Shown here: positions 1 to 7,956 of the stretch, one piece after another | Position numbering within the stretch: position 1 is the stretch's first letter | Layout: each line of letters starts with the position of its first letter | From: Chitinophaga sp. | Lineage (GTDB): Bacteria; Bacteroidota; Bacteroidia; Chitinophagales; Chitinophagaceae | Assembly: GCF_019236475.1 (NCBI RefSeq) | Contig: NZ_JAFAIX010000002.1 | Coordinates: forward strand, 186,001-250,000 | DNA: 64,000 nucleotides | Direction: 5' to 3' | Translations under genes and position numbers: made by a program | The notes under the pieces: generated by a model | Told to the model about the DNA's origin: nothing | Database searches by the model: none | What the model saw: only the letters and a program-made list of their open reading frames with translations

Positions 1-1
1 A

Positions 2-976
2 AACATCGCTGCCAGCAATTTTGGTTGGGATGCGGTGTTGTTAAAGGGACAACTCACCCTTTCAGCGGATTATTTCATCCGCAGGAATAGGGATATGCAG
101 ATGCCCAAATTGACGTCCTCACTCGTTGGTGCATGGCCGCTCAGTTACCATGAAGGAGAAATGCGTACAGAAGGTTGGGAATTCAATGCAGGTTGGAAAA
201 GTAATACCAGTAAAGCTATTACTTGGTATCTGAATGCCAATATCTTCCATAGCAAGAATAAAGTGTTGCGCAGTGATGGAGTTATTCCGCAGGCAGGCTG
301 GAACCAAGGCGTACCGGGATATCCCTACTCCTCCCTCTTCGGATATCAGGCAGATGGCTATTTCCAGACGCAGCAGGAAGTGAGCCAGCATGCATTTCAA
401 AATGCAGCCACTGGCCCTGGAGATATTAAGTACAAGGACATTAATGGCGATCATGTCATCGATAGTAAAGATTTGGTATATCTAGGGACTACAGATCCTC
501 AGTATTCATACGGCATTGACGCAGGGATTAGCTGGAAAGGCATTGAGTTGTCTGTATTCTTCCAGGGAGTGGGCAATCGCAAAGTGATGCCGGATCCACG
601 TTATAATATCCCTTTCAACAGTGGATGGCAGGAACCCTGGAGCATCAACCAGGACTACTGGACCCCTAATAATCCGAATGCCTTGTTCCCGCGGCTGTAT
701 CTGGGCGATCAGCAAAATGCCGTGCCATCTAGTCATTGGGTCATGAATGGCGCTTATATACGCCTGAAAAGCCTACAATTGGGCTATACCCTGCCTCCAG
801 GACTCCTGAAGGCTTTACAGATTAAGTTGCTGCGTATTTACTTCTCTGGTCAGGATCTCTGGGAAACCAATAATATGAAGATTAAATACTATGATCCAGA
901 GCAAGCCAGCGGCTATAACGGAAACGTCTATCCGTTTTTTAGATCTTACACCATTGGTTTGAATGTTTCTTTCTAA
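2..976 (+). CDS. SusC/RagA-family TonB-linked outer-membrane protein, C-terminal part
   Basis: The gene enters from the left edge; the frame is already open at base 2 and upstream residues (NIAASNFGWD) continue the protein, so the GTG at 35 is not a start. The visible 324 residues look like the last beta-strands of a TonB-dependent barrel: alternating aromatic strands, a DINGDHVIDSKD segment typical of SusC-like proteins, and a C-terminal strand ending in Phe (IGLNVSF) as recognised by the BAM machinery. The family imports oligosaccharides or other large substrates across the outer membrane, usually with a SusD lipoprotein. No susD follows; the next gene is convergent and only 4 bp away. The substrate cannot be told from this fragment. 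Confidence 0.9.
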   Translation, partial: NIAASNFGWDAVLLKGQLTLSADYFIRRNRDMQMPKLTSSLVGAWPLSYHEGEMRTEGWEFNAGWKSNTSKAITWYLNANIFHSKNKVLRSDGVIPQAGWNQGVPGYPYSSLFGYQADGYFQTQQEVSQHAFQNAATGPGDIKYKDINGDHVIDSKDLVYLGTTDPQYSYGIDAGISWKGIELSVFFQGVGNRKVMPDPRYNIPFNSGWQEPWSINQDYWTPNNPNALFPRLYLGDQQNAVPSSHWVMNGAYIRLKSLQLGYTLPPGLLKALQIKLLRIYFSGQDLWETNNMKIKYYDPEQASGYNGNVYPFFRSYTIGLNVSF

Positions 977-980
977 CTTA

Positions 981-3392
981 TTATTTCCAATGTTGGGCAT
1001 CCGGGCAATGTGTCTGTAAGGCGCTGTAGGAGGCTGTTTTACCAAACAATGATTTAAACCGTTGTCGGAGTGGAGACGAATAATCCTCTTTGCAATGATA
1101 ATGATCCATATAAACGCCATGGGCAGCTTCATCACAAATAGCCAGCATGATAGTGGCTTTTGCCTTTAATTCCTCATCTTTTCCCGCATAGGTAATTGCT
1201 TCACGATATAGTTTCATTGATTCCCTACAGTCAAAATAATCATTGCCAAAACGGCTGGTGAGTGGCCAGGAGGAATAAGAGAAACCATCCGGTATTGTGC
1301 GTGCCGATTCACTATACGATTTTCCGTAGGTAATAAGGCTCCAGGCCTTTCCTTCATAGGTAATATTAAAATAGGCGTTTCCCAGTTGCATAGCCGCCTG
1401 GGCCTTCTCTTTCAACGTAACAGCAGCAGATCTGGCCTTTTGCAATTGCAGGATATGATCCACTATTATGCGTTTGTTTCCTACTTTATAATCCGCATAA
1501 TGTGTGGTATCAATACGATACAGGGGTACTGCTGCTTCTATATTATGGGTTAAGCCATAGTAATCAAAAGGAGTATACTCCCAATATGAGGTGGGAATGG
1601 CAGCAAAAGTAGCGGCAGCGGCTTCAAACTGGCGACTGCGTACCTGCAGGGTACCTTTTACGTCCAGCAATATATTATCATCCAGTTTTTCAGTGGTATT
1701 GATCATTTGTTCGAAGGCGGTTTTGGAAGATTGATGCTTAAAGGCAATGAGGGCATCTATATCGGATGGGGAGGCATATTTTTCAAACCAGGCAATATGG
1801 CGATAGCCAATTGTCGTATCAGCATAACCGGTTCCATTGTAATTAAATCCGTAATAGATATTCACAGGAAACTCGTACTGTTGCGCCTTCTGGAATGCCA
1901 TACCTGCTTTAATCAGATCATGGTTTTTCAGTAATTGCTGTGATAAAACAAGGTATAGTTGTGGCATCAGTTGCAGCATAGGACCATTGATAAGCTCCTG
2001 GTTATTTTTCTCCTCTTGCATGGATTGCAGTAGATGCAGTTGTTCATAGATTTTTTGTTGTACCTGCGGGTCCGTGGTATTATAAGCATACATCGTTCCC
2101 AATACAATGGCAATGGCTTTTTGGCGAATGTAACGGGGTCTCCCCTTTGTATTTACCCTTTTCAGCCAGCGTTCTGCGGTTGCATAATCCTGATCAATCT
2201 GGCACAGGTGAGCAATGGCAAGATATAGCAAATCCTTATGCATCCTGGATTTACTGGAAATATGTTCCAACTCTTGCCGTACTTCCCGCAGATATACCAG
2301 ATCCTTCTGCCTGTTGGGATTGGTAAAGCCAGCTTTTTTCCATTGCGGAACACTATTTCCAAATCCCAGTAGTTCTGGCGTCAGGAGCCAGTCTTCCAGC
2401 TTATTGACTTCCCTGCAAACCATCAGTGGCAGAAATTTATCATCCGGATCTATGTCCACAATTTTACGGATATACTGCAAGCCTTTCCCCGGATTCTTAA
2501 TATTCAATACCGTATAGGCTGTTTTACGAAGAGCCGTATCTATTGGGGTTTCTAACAGTTGCTTAATCCACCTGGTTTCAAGCAGCCGTATCATATAGCT
2601 TTTCTTTTCATCTGACTGGGCAAAGCATTGCAGCCAGGCTTTAGTCTGCGAGAGACTATCACCTGTCATCCACCCATAGTACAATAGGCCCCAGTCGCCA
2701 ACTACAACGTTTTTGTTGAGCAATTCCTTTTCATAATACTGACGCAGTAAATGCATATCCGACTTTCGCATGCTGTCGCTGTTGAATGTCTGATAGCTCA
2801 GTAATTTCATTCCCTGGAAAATATAACGTTGACGGATAAACGTTGGCAAGGTTTCAACACACCTGTTTTTTACAGTATCTACCAAGGGCTGAAAGCGGCA
2901 TTTAAAGGAAGTTTCTTCTTCCTCCCAGGGATCATCCAGGCAGGCAGCATTACTTTCTATCTCCTTTGCAAAAATCATATAGTCCAGTGCAGCCTTGTTG
3001 GATGGCTGTTTCAGCCATTTGACAAACCGGTTATGCCGGTAGCTACCCTGTGGTATATCGTGCACTGCTTCCAGGAAATCATTGGATGGCATTGCATACT
3101 GGACTTCCATTATATCCTTCCAGGGGACTGTATTGTCCGTGAACCGGCTCCATTCCTCACAGTTTCTTTTCCGGTCATGCTGGCCGGGATCGGAATGAAA
3201 GTCGGAGTATATTTCTGAATTAAAATGAAGCGGTTCCAGGTTATCATTCCCCGTAATAGGCTGACGGAACAATAGAATTTGGAGTTGATTATGATACCAG
3301 TCAGGCCCGCAACTCTGGCTGGTGGTGGTGAATAGCTGGCTGGCCACTACTATACTAATAACGATAAAAAGTTTCCTGTATGAGAGGTGCAT
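981..3392 (-). CDS. Large secreted protein of unknown function, probably helical-repeat (TPR-like)
   Basis: Not recognised. An 803-residue protein with an N-terminal signal peptide (hydrophobic stretch at about residues 8-20 and polar residues after) followed by SCGPDW. The rest is rich in helical, Tyr/Leu/Ala-patterned segments (for example AERWLKRVNTKGRPRYIRQK and AMQLGNAYFNITYEGKAW) that suggest TPR-like repeats; this is inference from pattern only. Its start overlaps the end of the upstream lipoprotein gene by 38 bp, so the two are very likely co-transcribed and translationally coupled. It converges on the susC-like gene. The location is probably periplasmic or cell surface. Confidence 0.75.
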   Translation of the reverse strand: MHLSYRKLFIVISIVVASQLFTTTSQSCGPDWYHNQLQILLFRQPITGNDNLEPLHFNSEIYSDFHSDPGQHDRKRNCEEWSRFTDNTVPWKDIMEVQYAMPSNDFLEAVHDIPQGSYRHNRFVKWLKQPSNKAALDYMIFAKEIESNAACLDDPWEEEETSFKCRFQPLVDTVKNRCVETLPTFIRQRYIFQGMKLLSYQTFNSDSMRKSDMHLLRQYYEKELLNKNVVVGDWGLLYYGWMTGDSLSQTKAWLQCFAQSDEKKSYMIRLLETRWIKQLLETPIDTALRKTAYTVLNIKNPGKGLQYIRKIVDIDPDDKFLPLMVCREVNKLEDWLLTPELLGFGNSVPQWKKAGFTNPNRQKDLVYLREVRQELEHISSKSRMHKDLLYLAIAHLCQIDQDYATAERWLKRVNTKGRPRYIRQKAIAIVLGTMYAYNTTDPQVQQKIYEQLHLLQSMQEEKNNQELINGPMLQLMPQLYLVLSQQLLKNHDLIKAGMAFQKAQQYEFPVNIYYGFNYNGTGYADTTIGYRHIAWFEKYASPSDIDALIAFKHQSSKTAFEQMINTTEKLDDNILLDVKGTLQVRSRQFEAAAATFAAIPTSYWEYTPFDYYGLTHNIEAAVPLYRIDTTHYADYKVGNKRIIVDHILQLQKARSAAVTLKEKAQAAMQLGNAYFNITYEGKAWSLITYGKSYSESARTIPDGFSYSSWPLTSRFGNDYFDCRESMKLYREAITYAGKDEELKAKATIMLAICDEAAHGVYMDHYHCKEDYSSPLRQRFKSLFGKTASYSALQTHCPDAQHWK

Positions 3393-4374
3393 ATTTGTTC
3401 ATGTTGGGAGTGTTCCAATGATAGAAGGCGATCGTTTCATAGTTCGGAATTTTGCCAGTGACATAGCGGATGATTTCCTGTAACTCCGCCGGCTGTGCAT
3501 ATTCGCGGCGCAATACATCTCCTTCCCGGATGTAATGATTATCCATTACCGTATCCAGTTTTGAGATGAAATTGTTTGCTATTACCGGGTGGAAGACGCT
3601 CGTATCTTCAGCCAGACTCGCATCTCCATAAATAATCTGTTGAAACTCGTTATTCCTAAACCAAGCGTACCAGCCGAATACCGGGAAAGCCAGATCTAAC
3701 GGCAACGGATATACGGTTTTACCAGTAATATAACGTTTCACCTCCTCCTGCATAATTATAGAATTATTTACATCGGGGTTGTTGATGCTATTGAGGTTAT
3801 AGCACATCAGCATGCCTCTGTCTACAGGCGGGACGCCCATTCTCTGCTGGTATTTATAAGGATACAAGCGTATGGTAGCGGAGATAGTTTTATAAACTTC
3901 ATTCGCCCGAAATGCCTGGAGGAAAGTAAAGTATTGCTTTTGTGTACTCGCTGTCCAGTCGCAGTCAAATTGCATTTCCGTAATGATTCCTTGCATGTTT
4001 AGTTGCCGGTTCAAAGCCCTTATTTTAGCCGCTACTTTACGGGCCAGCACAGCACAGGAGTCGACAGGCAGTTTCTCAAATACCCTGTTTTCAATATATA
4101 CGACTGGTTTTATCCCTTGCAGCCGGCTCCAGGACGAATAACTGTATTTATCCGGGCTGGCAACAGGCACCGGCATTTTGCGTCGTTCGTCCCAGATCAC
4201 ATCAAAATAATGGAGATAGATGTTATCCGGTCGTAGTTTGGCGATGTTATCTGCATCCTCCGAATAACAAGAAGATTTCCAATAATAAAATGCATGGCTG
4301 GTAGGCCGACTGCGTTTGCAGCTCAAGGCAGCGATAATAGAAAAAAGCAGTAGTAGGGAGATGCGGAAACGCAT
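3355..4374 (-). CDS. Lipoprotein of unknown function with FDCDW motif (paralogue of the gene at 6701-7726)
   Basis: A 339-residue protein with a lipoprotein signal: hydrophobic N terminus and lipobox ALSC with Cys19. It is clearly paralogous to the lipoprotein at 6701-7726. Shared segments include AFYYWKS/AFYSWSA near the N terminus, YLHYFDVIWDE/YLHYYDVTWSD, IENRVFEKLPVDS, the block EMQFDCDWTASTQKQYF, MGVPPVDRGMLMCYN, YPLPLDLAFPVFGW and a C-terminal IAFYHWN. The conserved acidic/aromatic block on a putative beta-strand resembles an active-site strand of a TIM-barrel hydrolase-like fold, and a relation to DUF3142-type proteins is possible; neither is established. It is followed, with overlap, by the 803-residue secreted protein. 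Confidence 0.8.
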   Translation of the reverse strand: MRFRISLLLLFSIIAALSCKRSRPTSHAFYYWKSSCYSEDADNIAKLRPDNIYLHYFDVIWDERRKMPVPVASPDKYSYSSWSRLQGIKPVVYIENRVFEKLPVDSCAVLARKVAAKIRALNRQLNMQGIITEMQFDCDWTASTQKQYFTFLQAFRANEVYKTISATIRLYPYKYQQRMGVPPVDRGMLMCYNLNSINNPDVNNSIIMQEEVKRYITGKTVYPLPLDLAFPVFGWYAWFRNNEFQQIIYGDASLAEDTSVFHPVIANNFISKLDTVMDNHYIREGDVLRREYAQPAELQEIIRYVTGKIPNYETIAFYHWNTPNMNKYAPLIQETFYRY

Positions 4375-4447
4375 GTAGAAAAGAATTACTACAAAGCTAC
4401 GTGGTGGGAATAATTGTAAAAAAAGATCATTCGTGTTAGTGATAAGA

Positions 4448-4478
4448 ATAAAAAAAAGCGGTAGTCTCCTACCGCTTT
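4448..4478 (-). terminator. Rho-independent terminator of pyrB
   Basis: Perfect 8-bp stem AGCGGTAG/CTACCGCT (4457-4464 and 4469-4476) with a 4-base loop. On the minus strand it is followed by a run of T (A-run on the plus strand at 4450-4457). It lies just after the pyrB stop. Confidence 0.85.
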
Positions 4479-4498
4479 CCTGATATGCAAAAGAACGT

Positions 4499-5428
4499 TT
4501 ATAAAGTTTGTTTACCTGCTAGCAGATAGAGCGCAGCCATACGTACCGCTACCCCGTTTTCCACCTGATCCAGGATGATAGACTGACCAGAGTCTGCCAC
4601 ATCGGAATTCAGTTCCACCCCTCTATTGATAGGGCCTGGGTGCATGATCACGATATCTTTTTGCAGGCTGTCCAGCAGTGCGCGATTGATACCGTATGCG
4701 ATAGAATATTCCCTCAGAGAAGAGAACAGTGGTGTATTCTGGCGTTCCAGTTGTATACGGAGAACGTTGGCAACATCCGCCCATTGGAGGGCTTCGCGGA
4801 TATCGTAAGTAACGTTTACGCCCAATGCAGCTTCCAGGTATTTAGGAATCAGTGTAGGCGGGCCTACTACTGTAACTTCCGCTCCTAGTTTCTTCAGGCA
4901 GTAAATATTGGAGAGTGCTACACGGGAGTGCATGATGTCTCCACAAATAGCAATTTTCTTTCCTTCTACTGATCCGAGTCTTTCCTTGATAGAAAAGGAA
5001 TCCAGCAGTGCCTGGGTGGGATGTTCGTTGATACCATCGCCGGCATTGAGAATAGGTACGTCAATGTGGTTTGACAAGAAATGCGGCGCTCCGCTGGCGC
5101 TGTGACGCATCACCACCATATCCACTTTCATGGAGAGGATGTTATGCACCGTATCGATGAGGGTTTCCCCTTTAGATACAGAAGAACCGGAAGCGGAAAA
5201 ATTGATCGTATCCGCGCCAAGTCTTTTTTCAGCGAGTTCGAATGAAATACGGGTGCGAGTTGAATTCTCGAAAAACAGATTGACAATAGTAGTATCGCGG
5301 AGCGTGGGAACTTTTTTAATTGGCCTTTGTAAAACTTCTTTAAACTGACTGGCTGTTTGAAAAATAAGTTCTATATCCTGACGCTGCAGATCGCGAATTC
5401 CGAGTAAGTGTTTTACAGAAAGTGACAT
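4499..5428 (-). CDS. pyrB: Aspartate carbamoyltransferase catalytic subunit
   Basis: Catalyses carbamoyl phosphate + L-aspartate to N-carbamoyl-aspartate, the second step of de novo pyrimidine synthesis, in the cytoplasm. The 309 residues match the family length. Carbamoyl-phosphate loop FENSTRTRISFELAEKRLGA, the SxSKGET loop (SGSSVSKGETL), MRHSASGAPHFL, and GDGINEHPTQALLDSFSI are all present, as is the C-terminal HPGPINRGVEL. It lies 48 bp downstream of pyrR on the same strand, so the pair forms a short pyrimidine operon. No regulatory subunit pyrI or further pyr genes adjoin. Confidence 0.97.
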   Translation of the reverse strand: MSLSVKHLLGIRDLQRQDIELIFQTASQFKEVLQRPIKKVPTLRDTTIVNLFFENSTRTRISFELAEKRLGADTINFSASGSSVSKGETLIDTVHNILSMKVDMVVMRHSASGAPHFLSNHIDVPILNAGDGINEHPTQALLDSFSIKERLGSVEGKKIAICGDIMHSRVALSNIYCLKKLGAEVTVVGPPTLIPKYLEAALGVNVTYDIREALQWADVANVLRIQLERQNTPLFSSLREYSIAYGINRALLDSLQKDIVIMHPGPINRGVELNSDVADSGQSIILDQVENGVAVRMAALYLLAGKQTL

Positions 5429-5476
5429 TAATGTGCAAATATAAAGGATGAAACCTGAATTGTAAAATTCAATTTG

Positions 5477-6007
5477 CTAATCAACCAGTACAACCTCATC
5501 TTTTCCATCTCTATCTTCCCACAAAACCTTAACTTTCTGCGAGATAAATGCATCGATGGTTCTACCAGTATAATCCGGCTGAATCGGCAGTTGGCGGCTG
5601 AAACGGCGGTCTATCAAGGCCAGCAACTCTACGGAAGCAGGACGACCGAAATCCAGCATGGCATCGAGCGCAGAACGGATTGTTCTACCGGTATACAAAA
5701 CGTCGTCTATCAGTACAACTTTCTTATTTTCTATGGAAAAATCAATGCTCGTTTCGTTGGGAACATGCAAGCCCTTCCCTTTGTTGAAATCATCTCTATA
5801 AAAGGTGATGTCCAGCTTGCCATAACGGATATTGGCATCCGGCAGCAGTTTGCGCAAAGTGCTGTAAATCCTATCCGACAGAAAAATACCTCTTGGTTGC
5901 AGTCCTATCAATACCGTCTCCTCAAACTGCAGGTGATTTTCTATTAACTGGTGACAAAGCCGGTCTATCGTAATAGACAATTGCTTCCCGTTTAGTATGG
6001 TTTTCAA
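5477..6007 (-). CDS. pyrR: PyrR, pyrimidine operon regulator / uracil phosphoribosyltransferase-type protein
   Basis: A 176-residue type I phosphoribosyltransferase of the PyrR family. The PRPP-binding motif VVLIDDVLYTGRTIRSA is at residues 97-113, and ETVLIGLQPRG precedes it. In Gram-positive bacteria PyrR binds pyr mRNA to control attenuation and has weak UPRT activity; whether the Bacteroidota protein binds RNA is not shown. It is the first gene of a pyrR-pyrB pair. No clear attenuator hairpin was seen in the 48-bp pyrR-pyrB gap, so regulation, if any, would act in the leader upstream of 6007. Confidence 0.95.
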   Translation of the reverse strand: MKTILNGKQLSITIDRLCHQLIENHLQFEETVLIGLQPRGIFLSDRIYSTLRKLLPDANIRYGKLDITFYRDDFNKGKGLHVPNETSIDFSIENKKVVLIDDVLYTGRTIRSALDAMLDFGRPASVELLALIDRRFSRQLPIQPDYTGRTIDAFISQKVKVLWEDRDGKDEVVLVD

Positions 6008-6182
6008 AACACTACGTTTTAGGGGCCAAAAATAACAATTAATGAGGCAGATAAAAAGTACAATTATTCATTTGTAGGCAAGGATCATAAAAAAATACAT
6101 CAAGGAGGAGTTATATGTAAAAATATTTACATAGTTCACTATTCAGTGGACTTGTCTTACATTCGTAGTACAAGATATTGCT

Positions 6183-6698
6183 ATGCGTATACTAAAATTA
6201 TTCTTGTTTATGGCAATTTTGAATTTCTGGAGCCCATCTGCGGATGCCCAGATTAAGACTGGGGATAAGGTACCGGTATTTTCCCTCCAAGATCAGAATG
6301 GAAAAACCTTTGATCTGGCCAATTATGTGGGTAAGCAGCCGCTGGTAATTTACTTCTATCCGAAGGATGAAACCAGCGTATGTACGAAAGAAGCCTGCTC
6401 CTTCCGTGACTCCTATGAGGAATTCAAAAAACTGGGTGCCCTGGTGATTGGGATCAGTTCAGATGATGTGGCCTCTCATAAAAGCTTTGCGGCACACCAT
6501 CAGTTGCCTTTTACACTGTTGAGTGATCCGGATCAGAAAGTACGGAAGCTGTTTGGCGTTCCGAAAACTTTTGTGATCCCTGGCAGAGTAACGTATATCG
6601 TGGATAAGAAGGGCATCGTGGTGCATACCTTCAATTCTATGCGCGATGGAGAAAAGCATGTTACAGAATCCCTGGAAGCACTGCGAAAAATGCAGTAA
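6183..6698 (+). CDS. Exported peroxiredoxin of the BCP/PrxQ type
   Basis: Thiol peroxidase of 171 residues. The signal peptide covers about residues 1-22 and ends ADA/Q, which is unusual since most BCP proteins are cytoplasmic; here it probably works in the periplasm. The thioredoxin-fold body starts at TGDKVPVFSLQDQNGKTFDL. The peroxidatic Cys67 lies in ETSVCTKEAC and the resolving Cys72 is five residues on, the PrxQ arrangement. The usual TPGCT is replaced by TSVCT. It converges with the lipoprotein gene at 6701, with only 2 bp between stops. It is transcribed alone from the 175-bp gap after the divergent pyrR. Confidence 0.93.
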   Translation: MRILKLFLFMAILNFWSPSADAQIKTGDKVPVFSLQDQNGKTFDLANYVGKQPLVIYFYPKDETSVCTKEACSFRDSYEEFKKLGALVIGISSDDVASHKSFAAHHQLPFTLLSDPDQKVRKLFGVPKTFVIPGRVTYIVDKKGIVVHTFNSMRDGEKHVTESLEALRKMQ

Positions 6699-6700
6699 CA

Positions 6701-7726
6701 TCAATGGGCAGCGAACGTCTGCCGGATGATATCCCGGTATTGATAAGTTACCGGCGGATTCCAATACCAGAAGGCAATCCGCCGGTATTTTATTTTACCA
6801 GTAATATATTTTATGGCAGACGCGAGAACCGCTGGCTGCACCGCCTCTCTACGCAAGATATCATTCACTTTATAATCAGTTCCTAAGTAGCTGGTATCTT
6901 TCAGCAATGTAAATTGCTCCTGATCTTTAGCTTCGAATAACGATTTATATTCCTTGAAAAACTCGAACAGGTAAGGATATCCCAACTTCTTCCCTTCCCG
7001 ATAATGTACCATCCATCCTCCTACAGGAAACGCAAGATCTAACGGTAACGGATATACGCCTCCTTTAAAATATCCGGCTAAGATGGTGGAGTCCAGATTA
7101 GCATTATTACTACTAGTATCGTTGCTTCTCCCTATATCATAACATTGTAACATTACCCTGTTAACAGGTGGCACCCCCATTGTAGCCCTTTCTTTGAATG
7201 CATATAAGTTAACGGTGGCGGACAGTTCCTTCTTAGGTTGGAGTTGTTTGAACTGCAGCAGAAGGATGAAATATTTGTCTTTCGTATCAGGTGTCCAGTT
7301 ACAATCAAATTGTATTTCATCATCTGGTGTAACAGCAGATTGCTGGTGGATTTGGGAAGACAACAGCTCCAACTTACTGTTCATCTTCGCTGCGAGCGGC
7401 ACCATGGAGTCCATCGGTAGCTTCTCCAACACGGTATTTTCAATATGTATGACTGGGGTAAATGCGTTTCCACCATAAAATGTGGAATCCACAAACTGCT
7501 GCCTGAAGGAAGGTTTGGGCAAGGGAATATGATATTCATCGCTCCAGGTAACGTCGTAATAGTGAAGATACAAGTGGTTAAAGGTAGAAGATGGCAGTTT
7601 CGCTGAAGAATCTGTTGGCTGATAAAAAGCCGACCAGGAATAGAATGCCTGCGTATCTGATTTTTCCTTGCGGGAATTACAGGAAATACAAAAGAGGAAT
7701 AAAACAATAGCAATGGGACGACACAT
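6701..7726 (-). CDS. Lipoprotein of unknown function with FDCNW motif (paralogue of the gene at 3355-4374)
   Basis: A 341-residue lipoprotein with lipobox CISC (Cys16). It aligns over its full length with the 3355-4374 product: AFYSWSAFY, HLYLHYYDVTW, IENTVLEKLPMDS, DEIQFDCNWTPDTKDKYF, MGVPPVNRVMLQCYD, VYPLPLDLAFPVGGW, LRREAVQPA, KYITGKIKYRRIAFWYWN. The conservation of F-D-C-(D/N)-W, the cis-type PLPLDLAFP block and W-N near the C terminus suggests an enzyme-like core on the cell surface or periplasmic face. No function is assigned. Here the second acidic residue of the motif is Asn, not Asp. It is monocistronic. Confidence 0.8.
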   Translation of the reverse strand: MCRPIAIVLFLFCISCNSRKEKSDTQAFYSWSAFYQPTDSSAKLPSSTFNHLYLHYYDVTWSDEYHIPLPKPSFRQQFVDSTFYGGNAFTPVIHIENTVLEKLPMDSMVPLAAKMNSKLELLSSQIHQQSAVTPDDEIQFDCNWTPDTKDKYFILLLQFKQLQPKKELSATVNLYAFKERATMGVPPVNRVMLQCYDIGRSNDTSSNNANLDSTILAGYFKGGVYPLPLDLAFPVGGWMVHYREGKKLGYPYLFEFFKEYKSLFEAKDQEQFTLLKDTSYLGTDYKVNDILRREAVQPAVLASAIKYITGKIKYRRIAFWYWNPPVTYQYRDIIRQTFAAH

Positions 7727-7844
7727 AGTAAAACAATGAAAGAATGAAATAGGAAGTTAATCAATACCTTGGTTATCAGCAAAAAGAAGATGGTGTATCA
7801 AAACCAATTAGTACAATGGAAATGAAGGTAATACTTTCCTGTCT

Positions 7845-7872
7845 GTCGTCCCTGCCGCTGGGCAGGGACGAC
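7845..7872. repeat. Perfect inverted repeat (12-bp arms), related to repeats at 57.8 kb
   Basis: GTCGTCCCTGCC and GGCAGGGACGAC (7845-7856 and 7861-7872) flank GCTG. The same core (GTCGTGCCTGCC, GCTG, GGCAGGCACGAC) occurs at 57760-57789, suggesting a dispersed palindromic element. Confidence 0.75.
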
Positions 7873-7881
7873 GAAAGAGAT

Positions 7882-7924
7882 AAAAAAAGGGATCGACGTC
7901 TGCGACATCGATCCCTTTTTTTGA
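7882..7924 (-). terminator. Bidirectional-looking terminator after pruA
   Basis: AAAAAAAGGGATCGA and its complement flank a CGTCTGCGACA centre and end in a T-run, giving a long stem usable on both strands. It lies 33 bp after the pruA stop on the minus strand. Its loop GTCTGCGAC matches the loop region of the terminator hairpin at 57.7 kb. Confidence 0.8.
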
Positions 7925-7956
7925 TAAAGCATTTGTTGTATTGAACAATAATAAAA

